A DNA stretch of 64,000 bases from Leptospira sp. (lineage in GTDB: Bacteria; Spirochaetota; Leptospiria; Leptospirales; Leptospiraceae), in the NCBI GenBank assembly GCA_016742255.1, contig JACVCB010000002.1:151001-215000 (forward strand), written 5' to 3'. The notes beneath the pieces were generated by a model that made no database searches, had not been told where the DNA came from, and saw only the letters and a list, made by a program, of their open reading frames with translations. Shown piece after piece: positions 1-7,677 of this stretch; position 1 is the stretch's first letter; each line of letters opens with the position of its first letter. The translations under genes were made by a program, and so were the position numbers.

Positions 1-215
1 TTCCTTTAGCCGATACTTTAAAACAAGAAGGGATCGGGTATTGTCTCTCTGGATCTGGTCCAAGTTTACTGATCTTTTTAGAACGAAAGGCCTTAAAATC
101 AAAATTAAACGAATTGGAATCAAAAGTTTCAAAGATCATGAAAGATTCTGGAATCACGTATCAATTTCGTAAGGTAAAACCTGATGGAGTAGGCGTACGA
201 ATCAAAATGAAATGA
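1..215 (+). CDS. thrB: Homoserine kinase, C-terminal fragment (5' end outside window)
   Basis: Only the last 70 codons are visible, read from base 3 to the TGA at 213-215. The peptide contains GYCLSGSGPSLL, the glycine-rich motif near the C-terminus of GHMP-family small-molecule kinases, in the form typical of homoserine kinase, which phosphorylates homoserine for threonine synthesis. After it comes a predicted helical segment and the ending KPDGVGVRIKMK. Other GHMP kinases (mevalonate or CDP-ME kinase) are possible because the N-terminal substrate-binding half is missing. It converges on the next gene across a 47 bp gap with an imperfect hairpin. Confidence 0.6.
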   Translation, partial: PLADTLKQEGIGYCLSGSGPSLLIFLERKALKSKLNELESKVSKIMKDSGITYQFRKVKPDGVGVRIKMK

Positions 216-249
216 GTTCACTCTCTAACCATTGATAAGTTAGGTGAAC
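216..249. terminator. Imperfect hairpin between convergent genes
   Basis: GTTCAC (216-221) plus CTAAC (225-229) can pair with GTTAG (239-243) plus GTGAAC (244-249), leaving a 3-nt bulge and a 9-nt loop. It begins directly after the thrB stop codon and lies between convergent genes, so it may end transcription from both sides. No strong T-run follows it, so intrinsic termination is uncertain. Confidence 0.35.
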
Positions 250-262
250 TTTGAATCGAAGT

Positions 263-901
263 TTATTCTTCTTCGGCTCCTTCTTCTTTTCCGAATCCAT
301 AAACATCTCCTCGAAATCTAACTTTTCTGTTGATCCCAGGTTGGATTTTACCAACTTCAAATGTAAACTTCATCCTTTCTTTTCCTGATCGATTGAAATA
401 AAAAGAAGATGTAAGTGAAATTTCGATAAAATTTACCATTCTGTCTTTTGTAATTTTATCGGAGATTCTAAATTCAGCGGGGTGACCAATGATCTCATAA
501 GAATCAAAAGTTTCTTTTGATTCCATTTTTCCATAATGTTCCATTCTTGGTGGTTTATAAAAACTGGGTCCATTTTTTAGAACGGTAATCGTATAATCTT
601 CGCTATCTCTACTTTTTTTGAATTGGAAAATCAAATGATCTTCTGTGATGGCATTACAACGTGTTGCCAATTGGCCTGTTTTACAACCAACATGGAAACT
701 TGCAAATCGGGAAAGTTCATCCACGACTAAATCATATTTATCACCTGTTTGGACAGGGATAAATCGATCTGATTCTTTTCTCATAAAAATAGGATGGATG
801 AATTGGTTGTACACAACAAACCCCAGTCCTAATATGGAGATTGTTAGCACACCACTGAGGACTAGGACAAAACTATCTAAAATGGCAATGCTTAAAAACA
901 A
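263..901 (-). CDS. Unknown protein with one N-terminal membrane helix
   Basis: Codes for 212 residues. A hydrophobic segment at about residues 5-33 is followed by a soluble, probably beta-rich domain and an acidic tail (EEGAEEE). No short peptide motif is recognised. The segment after the membrane helix (RKESDRFIPVQTG) faintly recalls PilZ-type proteins, but the RxxxR and DxSxxG signatures are missing, so I do not call it. It starts 2 nt after the stop of the upstream gene (904-1221), so the two probably form an operon. Confidence 0.7.
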   Translation of the reverse strand: MFLSIAILDSFVLVLSGVLTISILGLGFVVYNQFIHPIFMRKESDRFIPVQTGDKYDLVVDELSRFASFHVGCKTGQLATRCNAITEDHLIFQFKKSRDSEDYTITVLKNGPSFYKPPRMEHYGKMESKETFDSYEIIGHPAEFRISDKITKDRMVNFIEISLTSSFYFNRSGKERMKFTFEVGKIQPGINRKVRFRGDVYGFGKEEGAEEE

Positions 902-903
902 AA

Positions 904-1221
904 TTACCTTTTTGTATCAACCTTATGGCTTTTTGTTTCCGGGAGTGGAGTCCTTGTGACAAGGGAAAGAAGGTCCTTCACTTCTTCCGGAGAAATGATT
1001 TGGTTTAATTTTTCTTCCAGAGAAGCTGGTGTTGGTTTTAAAACCAGATCTTCCGGTTTTACTTTCGGTTCCGATTTTGTTTTGGCTTCTGTTACGGCCA
1101 CTTCGTTGTTTGATTTTTTAGGGAAAGATTCCTTTCCTTCCTCCGACTGTTTTCCCGTTTGAGTGGGAAGGGTGGGGGGAATGGATAGGCCGGGATTCCC
1201 TTGGATATTGATTGTATTCAT
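904..1221 (-). CDS. Small unknown protein, Pro/Lys/Glu-rich
   Basis: Codes for 105 residues. An ATG at 1221 is preferred over an in-frame TTG at 1230 because a GGAGG sits about 10 nt before the ATG and would touch the TTG. The sequence is polar and rich in Pro, Lys, Glu and Ser (residues 10-70), with a short amphipathic helix near SLEEKLNQIISPEEVKDLL. There is no signal peptide or recognised domain. It looks largely disordered. Its stop lies 2 nt before the start of the membrane-anchored gene downstream, which suggests co-translation of two related proteins of unknown role. Confidence 0.65.
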   Translation of the reverse strand: MNTINIQGNPGLSIPPTLPTQTGKQSEEGKESFPKKSNNEVAVTEAKTKSEPKVKPEDLVLKPTPASLEEKLNQIISPEEVKDLLSLVTRTPLPETKSHKVDTKR

Positions 1222-1363
1222 AGTTCCCAAACCTCCGTGTTCAGGATCGAAAATTGAAGAAAAAACTTTCCTTTTCCCTCCCTCAGATTTTCGGTCAAAT
1301 TGAGGTTCGCTTTAGCGAAAATCGAAACATTTTTTAGGATTTTTCCGTTTGATTGCCCGCTTT

Positions 1364-2434
1364 ATGGCCGGGAAGCTGGCAGAGATGGAAAATAATTTTA
1401 AATCGTGGATGGCTTCGCCCATCTCTAAAATCTTCATAGGGACCAATTTTGTCTTTGCCGTGCTTTTTTTAGTCAGTGTTCCTTCTTTTGTGAAAGAATA
1501 CATCACCCAGGATGCAGTGAGCATCGGTGGAAAAAAATACGACCTGAGTGACGTGAAAGACTCTTCACCGATTGCTTATTCCAAATTCCAATCTGAATAC
1601 AAGGCACTTCTCAAAAATACCTTTGGTGAATTTGCTCAGGACAAATTATTCGAATTAGTTGCAAAAGATAAAAACATCAAACCTTCTGAAGTTTTAAATG
1701 AAGGTCTGGTTTTGAGAGAACCTTCGGAAGAAGAAATCTTAAACGTTTATATGTCTAACAAAGCACAGTTAGGTGGAAAATCTCTCGCTGAAACAAAAGA
1801 GAAAATTGTTGGATTTTTAAAAAGCCAACAAGAACAAGAACATAGCAGAAACAAATACCGTGAGATCATCACAAAATACCCAGTTGATTTTTTGATCAAA
1901 GAACCGGAAGCAATCCGAGTGACTGTGGATGAAAAAAACAATCCAAGTATGGGACCAAAAGATGCAAAGATTACAGTTATTGAATTTTCTGACTTTGAAT
2001 GCCCATTCTGTAAACGAAGCCAAGATGTAAACCGCCAACTCCGAGAAAAATATAAGGGGCAAATCCGTTGGGTATTCCGCGATTTCCCTCTCCCATTCCA
2101 CCAAGACGCAATGTATGCGCATATGGCAGCAAACTGTTCCATCGAAGAAGGTAAGTATTGGGATGTTTTTAATGTCTTATTTGATAACAGTGGTAATTTG
2201 AGTAAGTCAAATGTAGATTCATTGGTATTAAAAACAGGTTTGTCTAAAGACAAATACCAAGCTTGTATGAATGACCAATCAAAGTTAAAAACTGAAATCG
2301 ATGCTGATATCCAAGACGGACAAAAAGTAGGAGTCAGTGGAACACCTGCATTTTTTATCAATGGGATCTTTGTCTCGGGTGCCTTACCTTTTGAAAACTT
2401 CGATGAGATCATCCAAAAAGAACTGAAACAATAA
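1364..2434 (+). CDS. Membrane-anchored DsbA/thioredoxin-like oxidoreductase
   Basis: About 356 residues. An N-terminal membrane segment ([20 protein letters not shown]) is followed by a roughly 130-residue helical region resembling the non-catalytic part of SurA-type chaperones. A DsbA-like thioredoxin domain follows, with active site CPFC (in [11 protein letters not shown]) and the cis-proline loop VSGTPAFFI. Proteins of this type act on disulfides of exported proteins, so it probably works in the periplasm. The start is uncertain: a TTG at 1349 has an AGGA 9 nt upstream, and ATGs occur at 1364 and 1385 before the membrane helix. It lies 29 bp upstream of mdh. Confidence 0.8.
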   Translation: MAGKLAEMENNFKSWMASPISKIFIGTNFVFAVLFLVSVPSFVKEYITQDAVSIGGKKYDLSDVKDSSPIAYSKFQSEYKALLKNTFGEFAQDKLFELVAKDKNIKPSEVLNEGLVLREPSEEEILNVYMSNKAQLGGKSLAETKEKIVGFLKSQQEQEHSRNKYREIITKYPVDFLIKEPEAIRVTVDEKNNPSMGPKDAKITVIEFSDFECPFCKRSQDVNRQLREKYKGQIRWVFRDFPLPFHQDAMYAHMAANCSIEEGKYWDVFNVLFDNSGNLSKSNVDSLVLKTGLSKDKYQACMNDQSKLKTEIDADIQDGQKVGVSGTPAFFINGIFVSGALPFENFDEIIQKELKQ

Positions 2435-2463
2435 AGGATTATAAACCAAAAAGGAAAAATTAT

Positions 2464-3447
2464 ATGAGCAAAAAAGTAAAAGTTGCTGTAACAGGTGCTG
2501 CCGGACAAATCGGATACGCACTCTTATTTCGTATCGCTTCAGGACAAATGTTTGGACCTGACACAGCTGTCGAACTCCAGTTATTAGAATTGGAACAAGC
2601 GCTCCCTGCAGCGAAAGGTGTCATCATGGAATTGGATGACTGTGCGTTCCCATTACTTGAAAAAGTATCAGTGACTTCTAACTTAGATGAAGCATTCCGT
2701 GATATCAATTGGGCACTTCTTGTAGGATCAGTTCCAAGAAAAGCTGGAATGGAACGTGGTGACCTTCTCAAAATCAATGGCGGTATTTTTACAACTCAAG
2801 GGAAAGCGATCGAAAAAAATGCAGCAAGTGATGTAAGAGTTCTTGTTGTAGGTAACCCTTGTAACACAAACGCACTCATTGCAATGAATAATGCAAAAGG
2901 TGTTCCGTCTGACAGATGGTTTGCGATGACAGGTCTTGATGAAAACCGTGCAAAAACTCAATTGGCACAAAAAGCAGGAGTTCTTGTAAAAGATGTTAGC
3001 AATGTTGCGATTTGGGGTAACCACTCTGCGACCCAATACCCAGACTTTTATAATGCAAAAATCAAAGGAAAACCAGCAACAGATCTGATCAGCGACGAAG
3101 CTTGGTTAAAGGGTGATTTTATCTCTACTGTGCAAAAACGTGGAGCTGCGATCATTGCTGCAAGAGGAGCTTCTTCCGCTGCTTCTGCTGCCAATGCAGT
3201 GGTCGACACAGTGCATAACATTGTGACTCCAACTAAACCTGGAGATTGGTTCAGTGCCGCTTGCCATTCCAATGGTGAGTATGGTGTAGACAAAGGTCTT
3301 ATCTTTGGATACCCACTCAAATCTGATGGAAAAAAAGTAGAGATCGTAACAGGTCTTGAGATCAATGCTTTCGGTAAGGAAAAATTTGATATCACTCACA
3401 ATGAATTAAAAGAAGAAAGAAACGAAGTAAAAGATATGTTAGGTTAA
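2464..3447 (+). CDS. mdh: Malate dehydrogenase (NAD-dependent)
   Basis: Oxidises malate to oxaloacetate in the TCA cycle. The 327 residues match the family length. The N-terminal Rossmann motif is [15 protein letters not shown], the substrate-binding arginines lie in the [13 protein letters not shown] loop, and the catalytic histidine is in [13 protein letters not shown]. The pattern (GAAGQIxYx[13 protein letters not shown]) is that of the cytosolic/MDH1-like group rather than the E. coli type. A good ATG is present. A two-hairpin terminator region follows. Confidence 0.95.
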   Translation: MSKKVKVAVTGAAGQIGYALLFRIASGQMFGPDTAVELQLLELEQALPAAKGVIMELDDCAFPLLEKVSVTSNLDEAFRDINWALLVGSVPRKAGMERGDLLKINGGIFTTQGKAIEKNAASDVRVLVVGNPCNTNALIAMNNAKGVPSDRWFAMTGLDENRAKTQLAQKAGVLVKDVSNVAIWGNHSATQYPDFYNAKIKGKPATDLISDEAWLKGDFISTVQKRGAAIIAARGASSAASAANAVVDTVHNIVTPTKPGDWFSAACHSNGEYGVDKGLIFGYPLKSDGKKVEIVTGLEINAFGKEKFDITHNELKEERNEVKDMLG

Positions 3448-3468
3448 TACCAAAAACAGATTTTTCCC

Positions 3469-3542
3469 TACAGAGTTGTTTTGTAGGGATTCTTTCTGAC
3501 TTGGAAGCCCACTTGGTGAAATATTGCCAGTGGGCTTTTTTT
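3469..3542 (+). terminator. Rho-independent terminator of mdh, preceded by a second hairpin
   Basis: Two hairpins follow mdh. The first is CCCTACA ... TGTAGGG (about 3469-3488). The second and stronger is AGCCCACT (3506-3513) paired with AGTGGGCT (3529-3536), followed at once by seven T residues, a classic intrinsic terminator on the plus strand. Confidence 0.85.
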
Positions 3543-3605
3543 ATGATTGTTTGGTGTAAGAGTTTTGGTATACCCAAAAAACAGATTACCGTAGTTCCAA
3601 TCCCT

Positions 3606-4460
3606 TCATTCCGAATCCATAACTTTCATAAATTGATTTGGGTCTTCGAAAAATGGCAAATGGCCACAGTGGTCGAGAACGGATCGTTTCACATCTGGAA
3701 ATCTTTCGATGATTGTATCCCATGTATAATAAGGAGCCACTTGGAAATCATACTTTCCTAATATGAGTTTGGTTGGATGTTTTAAATTTGGTAAAATGGT
3801 TTCGACATTGATCTCGACAAAAACTTTTCCAAACAAATAATCAAACGCTAGTTTGTTGGTTTTTATCCCTTCCCATAGATGAGTGGAATCCATTTTTAAA
3901 TCATAAAATCCTAATGCATCCTGGCTCACACAATACAAATTGAAAAAATTTGAAAGGCCTTCAGGGTGAGACTCAATTTGGTTTTGGAAATTGGTTTGGA
4001 GTTGTCTGTGTTTTTCTTTTCTTTCTTCACTTGCGAAAGTTGCAAAGTAAGTTTCTCGTTCCGAGAGGGGAGCTCCATGGTTAGGGCCCGTTGCTACCAT
4101 GACGAGTTTAGAAACACAGTCTGGGTATTTTTTTGCATAAGTCAGCGCCATGTAACCATGGCCTGAGTGGCCAAGAATCGTACAGGCTGGGATTTGGAGA
4201 TGTTTTTGGAAAAAGTAAAAATCGTCCAACACGACATCCAAATTATACATGGATTCATTTTCGGGAGTCACTCCAATTCGCTTCGCAAATCCTCTTTGGT
4301 CCACGACAGTGATTTGATATTTGGATGCCATCTCCTCTGGGATCACCCTTGGGTAGTACAAAGCACTCCCGAGCCAATAAAGGTTTGGTCCTTTTGTACT
4401 GTTTTGTGCGATTAAAAAATCAAATCCATCTCTTTGGATTGTCTGATAGTTCCATTCCAT
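3606..4460 (-). CDS. Alpha/beta hydrolase
   Basis: 284 residues with an alpha/beta-hydrolase layout: nucleophile elbow GHSGHG (Ser nucleophile), the acid in LILGKYDFQ and the histidine in LDHCGHLPFFEDP. It is closest in feel to the proline-iminopeptidase/haloalkane-dehalogenase-like branch, but the substrate cannot be read from sequence. The ATG at 4460 is chosen because a GGGAGG lies 7 nt upstream; the longer TTG start at 4478 would run over that site. It is divergent from the MarR-type gene across a 124 bp region with two palindromes, so it is a likely regulatory target of that protein. Confidence 0.85.
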   Translation of the reverse strand: MEWNYQTIQRDGFDFLIAQNSTKGPNLYWLGSALYYPRVIPEEMASKYQITVVDQRGFAKRIGVTPENESMYNLDVVLDDFYFFQKHLQIPACTILGHSGHGYMALTYAKKYPDCVSKLVMVATGPNHGAPLSERETYFATFASEERKEKHRQLQTNFQNQIESHPEGLSNFFNLYCVSQDALGFYDLKMDSTHLWEGIKTNKLAFDYLFGKVFVEINVETILPNLKHPTKLILGKYDFQVAPYYTWDTIIERFPDVKRSVLDHCGHLPFFEDPNQFMKVMDSE

Positions 4461-4505
4461 AACATTCCCTCCCACCAAATGTAGTGAGTATTCATTTTTT
4501 TATAT

Positions 4506-4543
4506 AGTTGCAATATACAACCATATAGTTGCCTTATGCAACT
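4506..4543. promoter_or_regulatory. Two palindromes, probable MarR operator pair
   Basis: The first palindrome is GTTG-caatata-CAAC (4507-4521), centred at 4514. The second is TAGTTGC-cttat-GCAACTA (4526-4544), centred at 4535 with perfect 7 bp arms. Both carry the half-site AGTTG, and the centres are 21 bp apart, two helical turns. They lie between the divergent alpha/beta hydrolase and MarR genes, where MarR-family proteins normally autoregulate. Binding is inferred. Confidence 0.6.
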
Positions 4544-4584
4544 AAAAAACTTGTCAAAAACGATAATTAATTTAAATTAGGGGA

Positions 4585-5061
4585 ATGAATGAAATTTTTT
4601 CCTATTTAGGCATTCACTTAAGTGAAACTTTACTCCAGATGCGAAAGTTTCTCTCAAATGAGTTTGAAACGAATCGAGTAGGGATGCGATTTGAAGAATG
4701 GATCCAACTGATTCCCCTAATGGAAAAGGAAAGTTTGAACCAAAAAACCTTAAGTGATCGATTGGCCAAAGATAAAACCACAATCTCTAGGTTAGTTGAT
4801 GGTTGGGTAAAAAAAGGTTGGGTCAAACGAATCCAATCATCTGAAGACAAACGAAGTTTTAGTTTAAAATTAACAACAAAAGGGAAATCCGTTTGGGAGA
4901 AGGGAATTCCTGTTGTCAAAGAAGCAGATTTAGTATTTAAAAAAAATCTGAGTGAGGAAAATGAAAAAGAATTATTTGTAACTCTTTTTAAGATTCAAAC
5001 TTCGATTCAGTTTTCAGAAACAAAAAACGTTCCTTTTGAGAACTATCCAAAACCTTCTTAG
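4585..5061 (+). CDS. MarR-family transcriptional regulator
   Basis: 158 residues. A winged helix-turn-helix spans about residues 45-105: LNQKTLSDRLAKDKTTISRLVD is the HTH, GWVKRIQSSEDKRSFSLKLT is the wing with the conserved D-K-R, and then comes LTTKGKSVWEK. The flanking helices form the usual dimer interface. These proteins are normally ligand-sensitive repressors of their own gene and a divergent one, here the alpha/beta hydrolase. Only one base separates a GGGG from the ATG, so the ribosome site is unusual. The last 74 nt overlap the 3' end of prmC on the other strand. Confidence 0.88.
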   Translation: MNEIFSYLGIHLSETLLQMRKFLSNEFETNRVGMRFEEWIQLIPLMEKESLNQKTLSDRLAKDKTTISRLVDGWVKKGWVKRIQSSEDKRSFSLKLTTKGKSVWEKGIPVVKEADLVFKKNLSEENEKELFVTLFKIQTSIQFSETKNVPFENYPKPS

Positions 5062-5875
5062 GGGAAACAAAACCCAAACTGATTGCCAAGTTTTCTAATT
5101 CTTGGATATAAGTCGGATGGGTTTCCATCAAAAACCAACCACCTGGATTTAATCGTCTTTTGACGGATTCAAATAAGTCTCGATGGAAAGAGAGGATATC
5201 GGAAACAAACAATGCTAGATGGGGTTCATATTCCAAAACATCAGGCATAATGTCTTTTTTTTCCGATTCTGGGATATAAGGAGGGTTTGAAACAATGATA
5301 TCAAAACGGAATTCATTCGGAAGCGAATTGTCTAGATTCGAAACATAGAACTGAATATCTGTTAGTTTGTATTTTTCAGCATTTGATTTACTGGTTTCGA
5401 TTGCTTTTTCTGAAATATCAGATAACACAACAAGGTTTGGTTTTAGAAGTTGTGATAAACTAAGGCCAATACATCCACTTCCCGAACACAAATCCCATAT
5501 TTGTATTCCATCAGGAAATTCATTGGTCAGTGTTTCTTTTTGTTTAAAAAGATAATCTACAAGTTCTTCCGTTTCTGGCCTTGGGATGAGAACATCTTCT
5601 GAAACTAAGTATTCAAATTGGTGGAACCCTTTTTTCCCTGTGATGTAGGCTACTGGTTTTCGTTTGCTTCGTTCTACAATTCGCTCTCTATACAAATCAA
5701 TTTCTTTTTGAGATAGAGGCATTTCGAATTGGGAATAGAGTTTGATCCTAGTTAAACCAAGTAGGTCCGAGAGAAGCCATTCAGCATCGACACGAGGGTT
5801 TGGAATTTCCTTTTTCTCCAGAAATTCAGTGGAACGTTTGAGATAATAAAGTAAGGTTCCTGGTTGTTCCGCCAT
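4988..5875 (-). CDS. prmC: Release factor glutamine methyltransferase PrmC (HemK)
   Basis: 295 residues. It methylates the glutamine of the GGQ motif in peptide-chain release factors using S-adenosylmethionine. The N-terminal helical domain contains the family's RVDAEWLLSDLLG, then IPRPETEELVD, the SAM motif IWDLCSGSGCIGLSL and the catalytic NPPYIP. The ATG at 5875 is preferred; the longer TTG start at 5890 lies inside the tRNA gene. Only 6 nt separate the tRNA 3' end from this ATG, so the only G-rich candidate ribosome site is the GGGGG of the tRNA acceptor stem. Its 3' end overlaps the MarR gene antisense by 74 nt. Confidence 0.93.
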   Translation of the reverse strand: MAEQPGTLLYYLKRSTEFLEKKEIPNPRVDAEWLLSDLLGLTRIKLYSQFEMPLSQKEIDLYRERIVERSKRKPVAYITGKKGFHQFEYLVSEDVLIPRPETEELVDYLFKQKETLTNEFPDGIQIWDLCSGSGCIGLSLSQLLKPNLVVLSDISEKAIETSKSNAEKYKLTDIQFYVSNLDNSLPNEFRFDIIVSNPPYIPESEKKDIMPDVLEYEPHLALFVSDILSFHRDLFESVKRRLNPGGWFLMETHPTYIQELENLAISLGFVSPKKVLDSSQKERFLFLKTESKFES

Positions 5876-5881
5876 AATGTT

Positions 5882-5954
5882 TGCCCCCAACAGGATTCGA
5901 ACCTGTGTCCCCAGTTTAGGAAACTAGTGCTCTATCCACCTGAGCTATGGGAGC
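5882..5954 (-). tRNA. tRNA-Arg (anticodon CCU)
   Basis: A full cloverleaf can be drawn on the minus strand: acceptor GCTCCCA with TGGGGGC, D arm GCTC-AGGTGGATA-GAGC, anticodon arm CTAGT-TTCCTAA-ACTGG with anticodon CCT, T arm ACAGG-TTCGAAT-CCTGT, discriminator A. The length is 73 nt and the 3' CCA is not encoded. It decodes AGG. Its 5' end is 2 nt past the stop codon of the upstream CRP-like gene and its 3' end is 6 nt before prmC, so it is probably cut out of a longer mRNA. Confidence 0.95.
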
Positions 5955-5956
5955 TT

Positions 5957-6601
5957 TTACGTAGGTTTACGTTTCTGATTCACTATCCTTTGGAAATCGG
6001 AGATATTGTGAATAACAATTTTATCTGGGTAGAGGTCAAGTTTCCCAGTTTTTACATATTGCATGAGGACTTTTTGGACTTCTCCGACAGGTTGGGCACA
6101 CCAATTGGCAATGTCATCTACTGTCGCAGATAGGATGATTTCGTTATAAACATCATTATTGTATTGTTTCTCGTATAACATCACAAAGACGTCACAAACT
6201 TTTCCCACGATGTCATCCATAAGAAGGATCATCAGTCGTCTTTTTTGGTCATAAATACGGAAGGAAAAAATATGTAATAATTTCATCGCAAGAGCAGGGT
6301 TTTTGGTCATGAGCATCTCAAAGTTTGCACGATTAAAATTGAGTGCTTTTACTTCCGTCACAGCAATGGCAGTAGCAGACCTTGGTTGTTCTTCCAAAAT
6401 CGCCATCTCTCCCAAAATATCACCTGCTTCCAAGACATCCAAAGTTTTGATACTTGTACCTATGGTTTTTGTGATTTTGACTTTTCCTTCTTTGATGAGG
6501 TAAAAATCGTTACCAGGTTCGTATTCACAAAATAAAACTTCGTTTGGTTGGAACACCTTTCCAAATTTACCAAACATAGCTTCTAACATTTGGTCGTTCA
6601 C
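5957..6601 (-). CDS. Crp/Fnr-like cyclic-nucleotide-binding regulator
   Basis: 214 residues. The cNMP-binding barrel (about 15-125) has the phosphate-binding cassette [17 protein letters not shown], which keeps the Glu, Arg and Ser/Thr that contact the cyclic nucleotide. A dimerisation helix and a C-terminal HTH-like region ([20 protein letters not shown]) follow. It may be a transcription factor, although the recognition helix is weakly conserved. The GTG start shares its first G with the TAG stop of the upstream gene, with a GGAGG 6 nt before it, so translation is coupled to the cNMP/TPR protein. Confidence 0.85.
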   Translation of the reverse strand: MNDQMLEAMFGKFGKVFQPNEVLFCEYEPGNDFYLIKEGKVKITKTIGTSIKTLDVLEAGDILGEMAILEEQPRSATAIAVTEVKALNFNRANFEMLMTKNPALAMKLLHIFSFRIYDQKRRLMILLMDDIVGKVCDVFVMLYEKQYNNDVYNEIILSATVDDIANWCAQPVGEVQKVLMQYVKTGKLDLYPDKIVIHNISDFQRIVNQKRKPT

Positions 6602-7653
6602 TATCTACCTCCTTTGAGTTTGGATTTGGCATCTTCGGAGATACTGTCATCCATAGGAGGCATTTGTGTTACCTTTTGGAATAATTGTTTGGCTTTTTCT
6701 TTGTCCCCTGAGGCTTCTGTTGCGAGAGCCAAATGGTAAAGGTTTTCTTTGAGCAGTAGTCCTTTTGGGTAACGTTTGATGAAATTGGAGAAATGAGAAA
6801 TGGCACTTGGGTAATCTTTTGCTTTAAAACTAGATTTTCCCATATAAAAAAGAGAATTTTCAACAAATTGTTCTTCTTCTTGGGTCACGGAATCTGTTCT
6901 GTCAGAAACTGTTTTAAACATATCAATGGCTTCTGCATACTTTCCTGCATTCATGAGAGTTGATGCTTTGTCATATTGAGAAAGGATAGAATTTGGATCC
7001 ACACTGGATGTTGTGTTTGAAGCGGGTACTGCCATCGTTTTTAACATCTCTTGGAGTTTTCCTGTTTGCGATCCAGGTTCGGGTTTGTAAACTAACTCTT
7101 GTATGGTGAGAGGGAATGGTGTTTTTTTGCGAGCTAAGTCTAAAAGTTGTTTGGCTCGGTCTAAGTACATTCCGTCCGGATAATGTTGGATGTATTTCTC
7201 AAATGCATACGCTGCATGGTCAAAGTTGCCATTTTTATAAAAAACTTCTGCAACGTTCATGAGTTCAAACGCAGGGTTCTTTGCTTCCCCTTGTCCGAGG
7301 ATTTCCCTAACCTGTCTGTGTACTTGTCTCAATTGGCTTGAAAACACTTTGAGCATTTTGATGATGAGATGAGTTTTGTCTGAGACAAATTTTTCGAATT
7401 CAGGCACTTTGAAGACAAGAACCGTTGCAGCTCCAATCACTTGTGCTGTTTCTTCCCTAGGGTAACGACCAATGGCACTCTTCACTCCAAAAAACTCACC
7501 GAGTTTTACATCCTCTTTGAGTTCCACTCCATTGATATTCGTGTAAGTTAGTACAACTCGGCCTTTTTGTAGTACAAAGATATCCTCTGCCTTGTCTTTT
7601 TCAAAATAGACAATGGAACCACCTTTATAATTTCGTACGATAGGACCTGACAC
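6601..7653 (-). CDS. Cyclic-nucleotide-binding-like domain plus TPR repeats
   Basis: 350 residues. An N-terminal cNMP-like barrel (about 5-115) has a degenerate cassette: [22 protein letters not shown] replaces the usual GExxLL...RxAT but keeps Gly-Glu and an Arg. From about 130 it is helical, with TPR-like or Tol-Pal-YbgF-like repeats such as [38 protein letters not shown] and [17 protein letters not shown]. It has no HTH, so it is probably a scaffold or sensor. It starts with GTG (SD-like GAGG 5 nt before) and is coupled to the CRP-like gene downstream; the two likely act together. Confidence 0.82.
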   Translation of the reverse strand: MSGPIVRNYKGGSIVYFEKDKAEDIFVLQKGRVVLTYTNINGVELKEDVKLGEFFGVKSAIGRYPREETAQVIGAATVLVFKVPEFEKFVSDKTHLIIKMLKVFSSQLRQVHRQVREILGQGEAKNPAFELMNVAEVFYKNGNFDHAAYAFEKYIQHYPDGMYLDRAKQLLDLARKKTPFPLTIQELVYKPEPGSQTGKLQEMLKTMAVPASNTTSSVDPNSILSQYDKASTLMNAGKYAEAIDMFKTVSDRTDSVTQEEEQFVENSLFYMGKSSFKAKDYPSAISHFSNFIKRYPKGLLLKENLYHLALATEASGDKEKAKQLFQKVTQMPPMDDSISEDAKSKLKGGR

Positions 7654-7677
7654 TCATGCCTCGCTTGCGCTTCATTT

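Noticed and set aside
263..901. PilZ domain in the unknown membrane-anchored protein
   Set aside because: The RxxxR and (D/N)xSxxG signatures of PilZ are not present.
1747..2508. 253-codon open frame antisense to the DsbA-like gene
   Set aside because: It covers a strong coding gene on the other strand; its translation shows no domain and Cys/Phe/Ser-rich low-quality composition.
3506..3542. Riboswitch downstream of mdh
   Set aside because: The structure is a plain stem with a T-run directly after it, a terminator, and no gene lies downstream on that strand for 1 kb.
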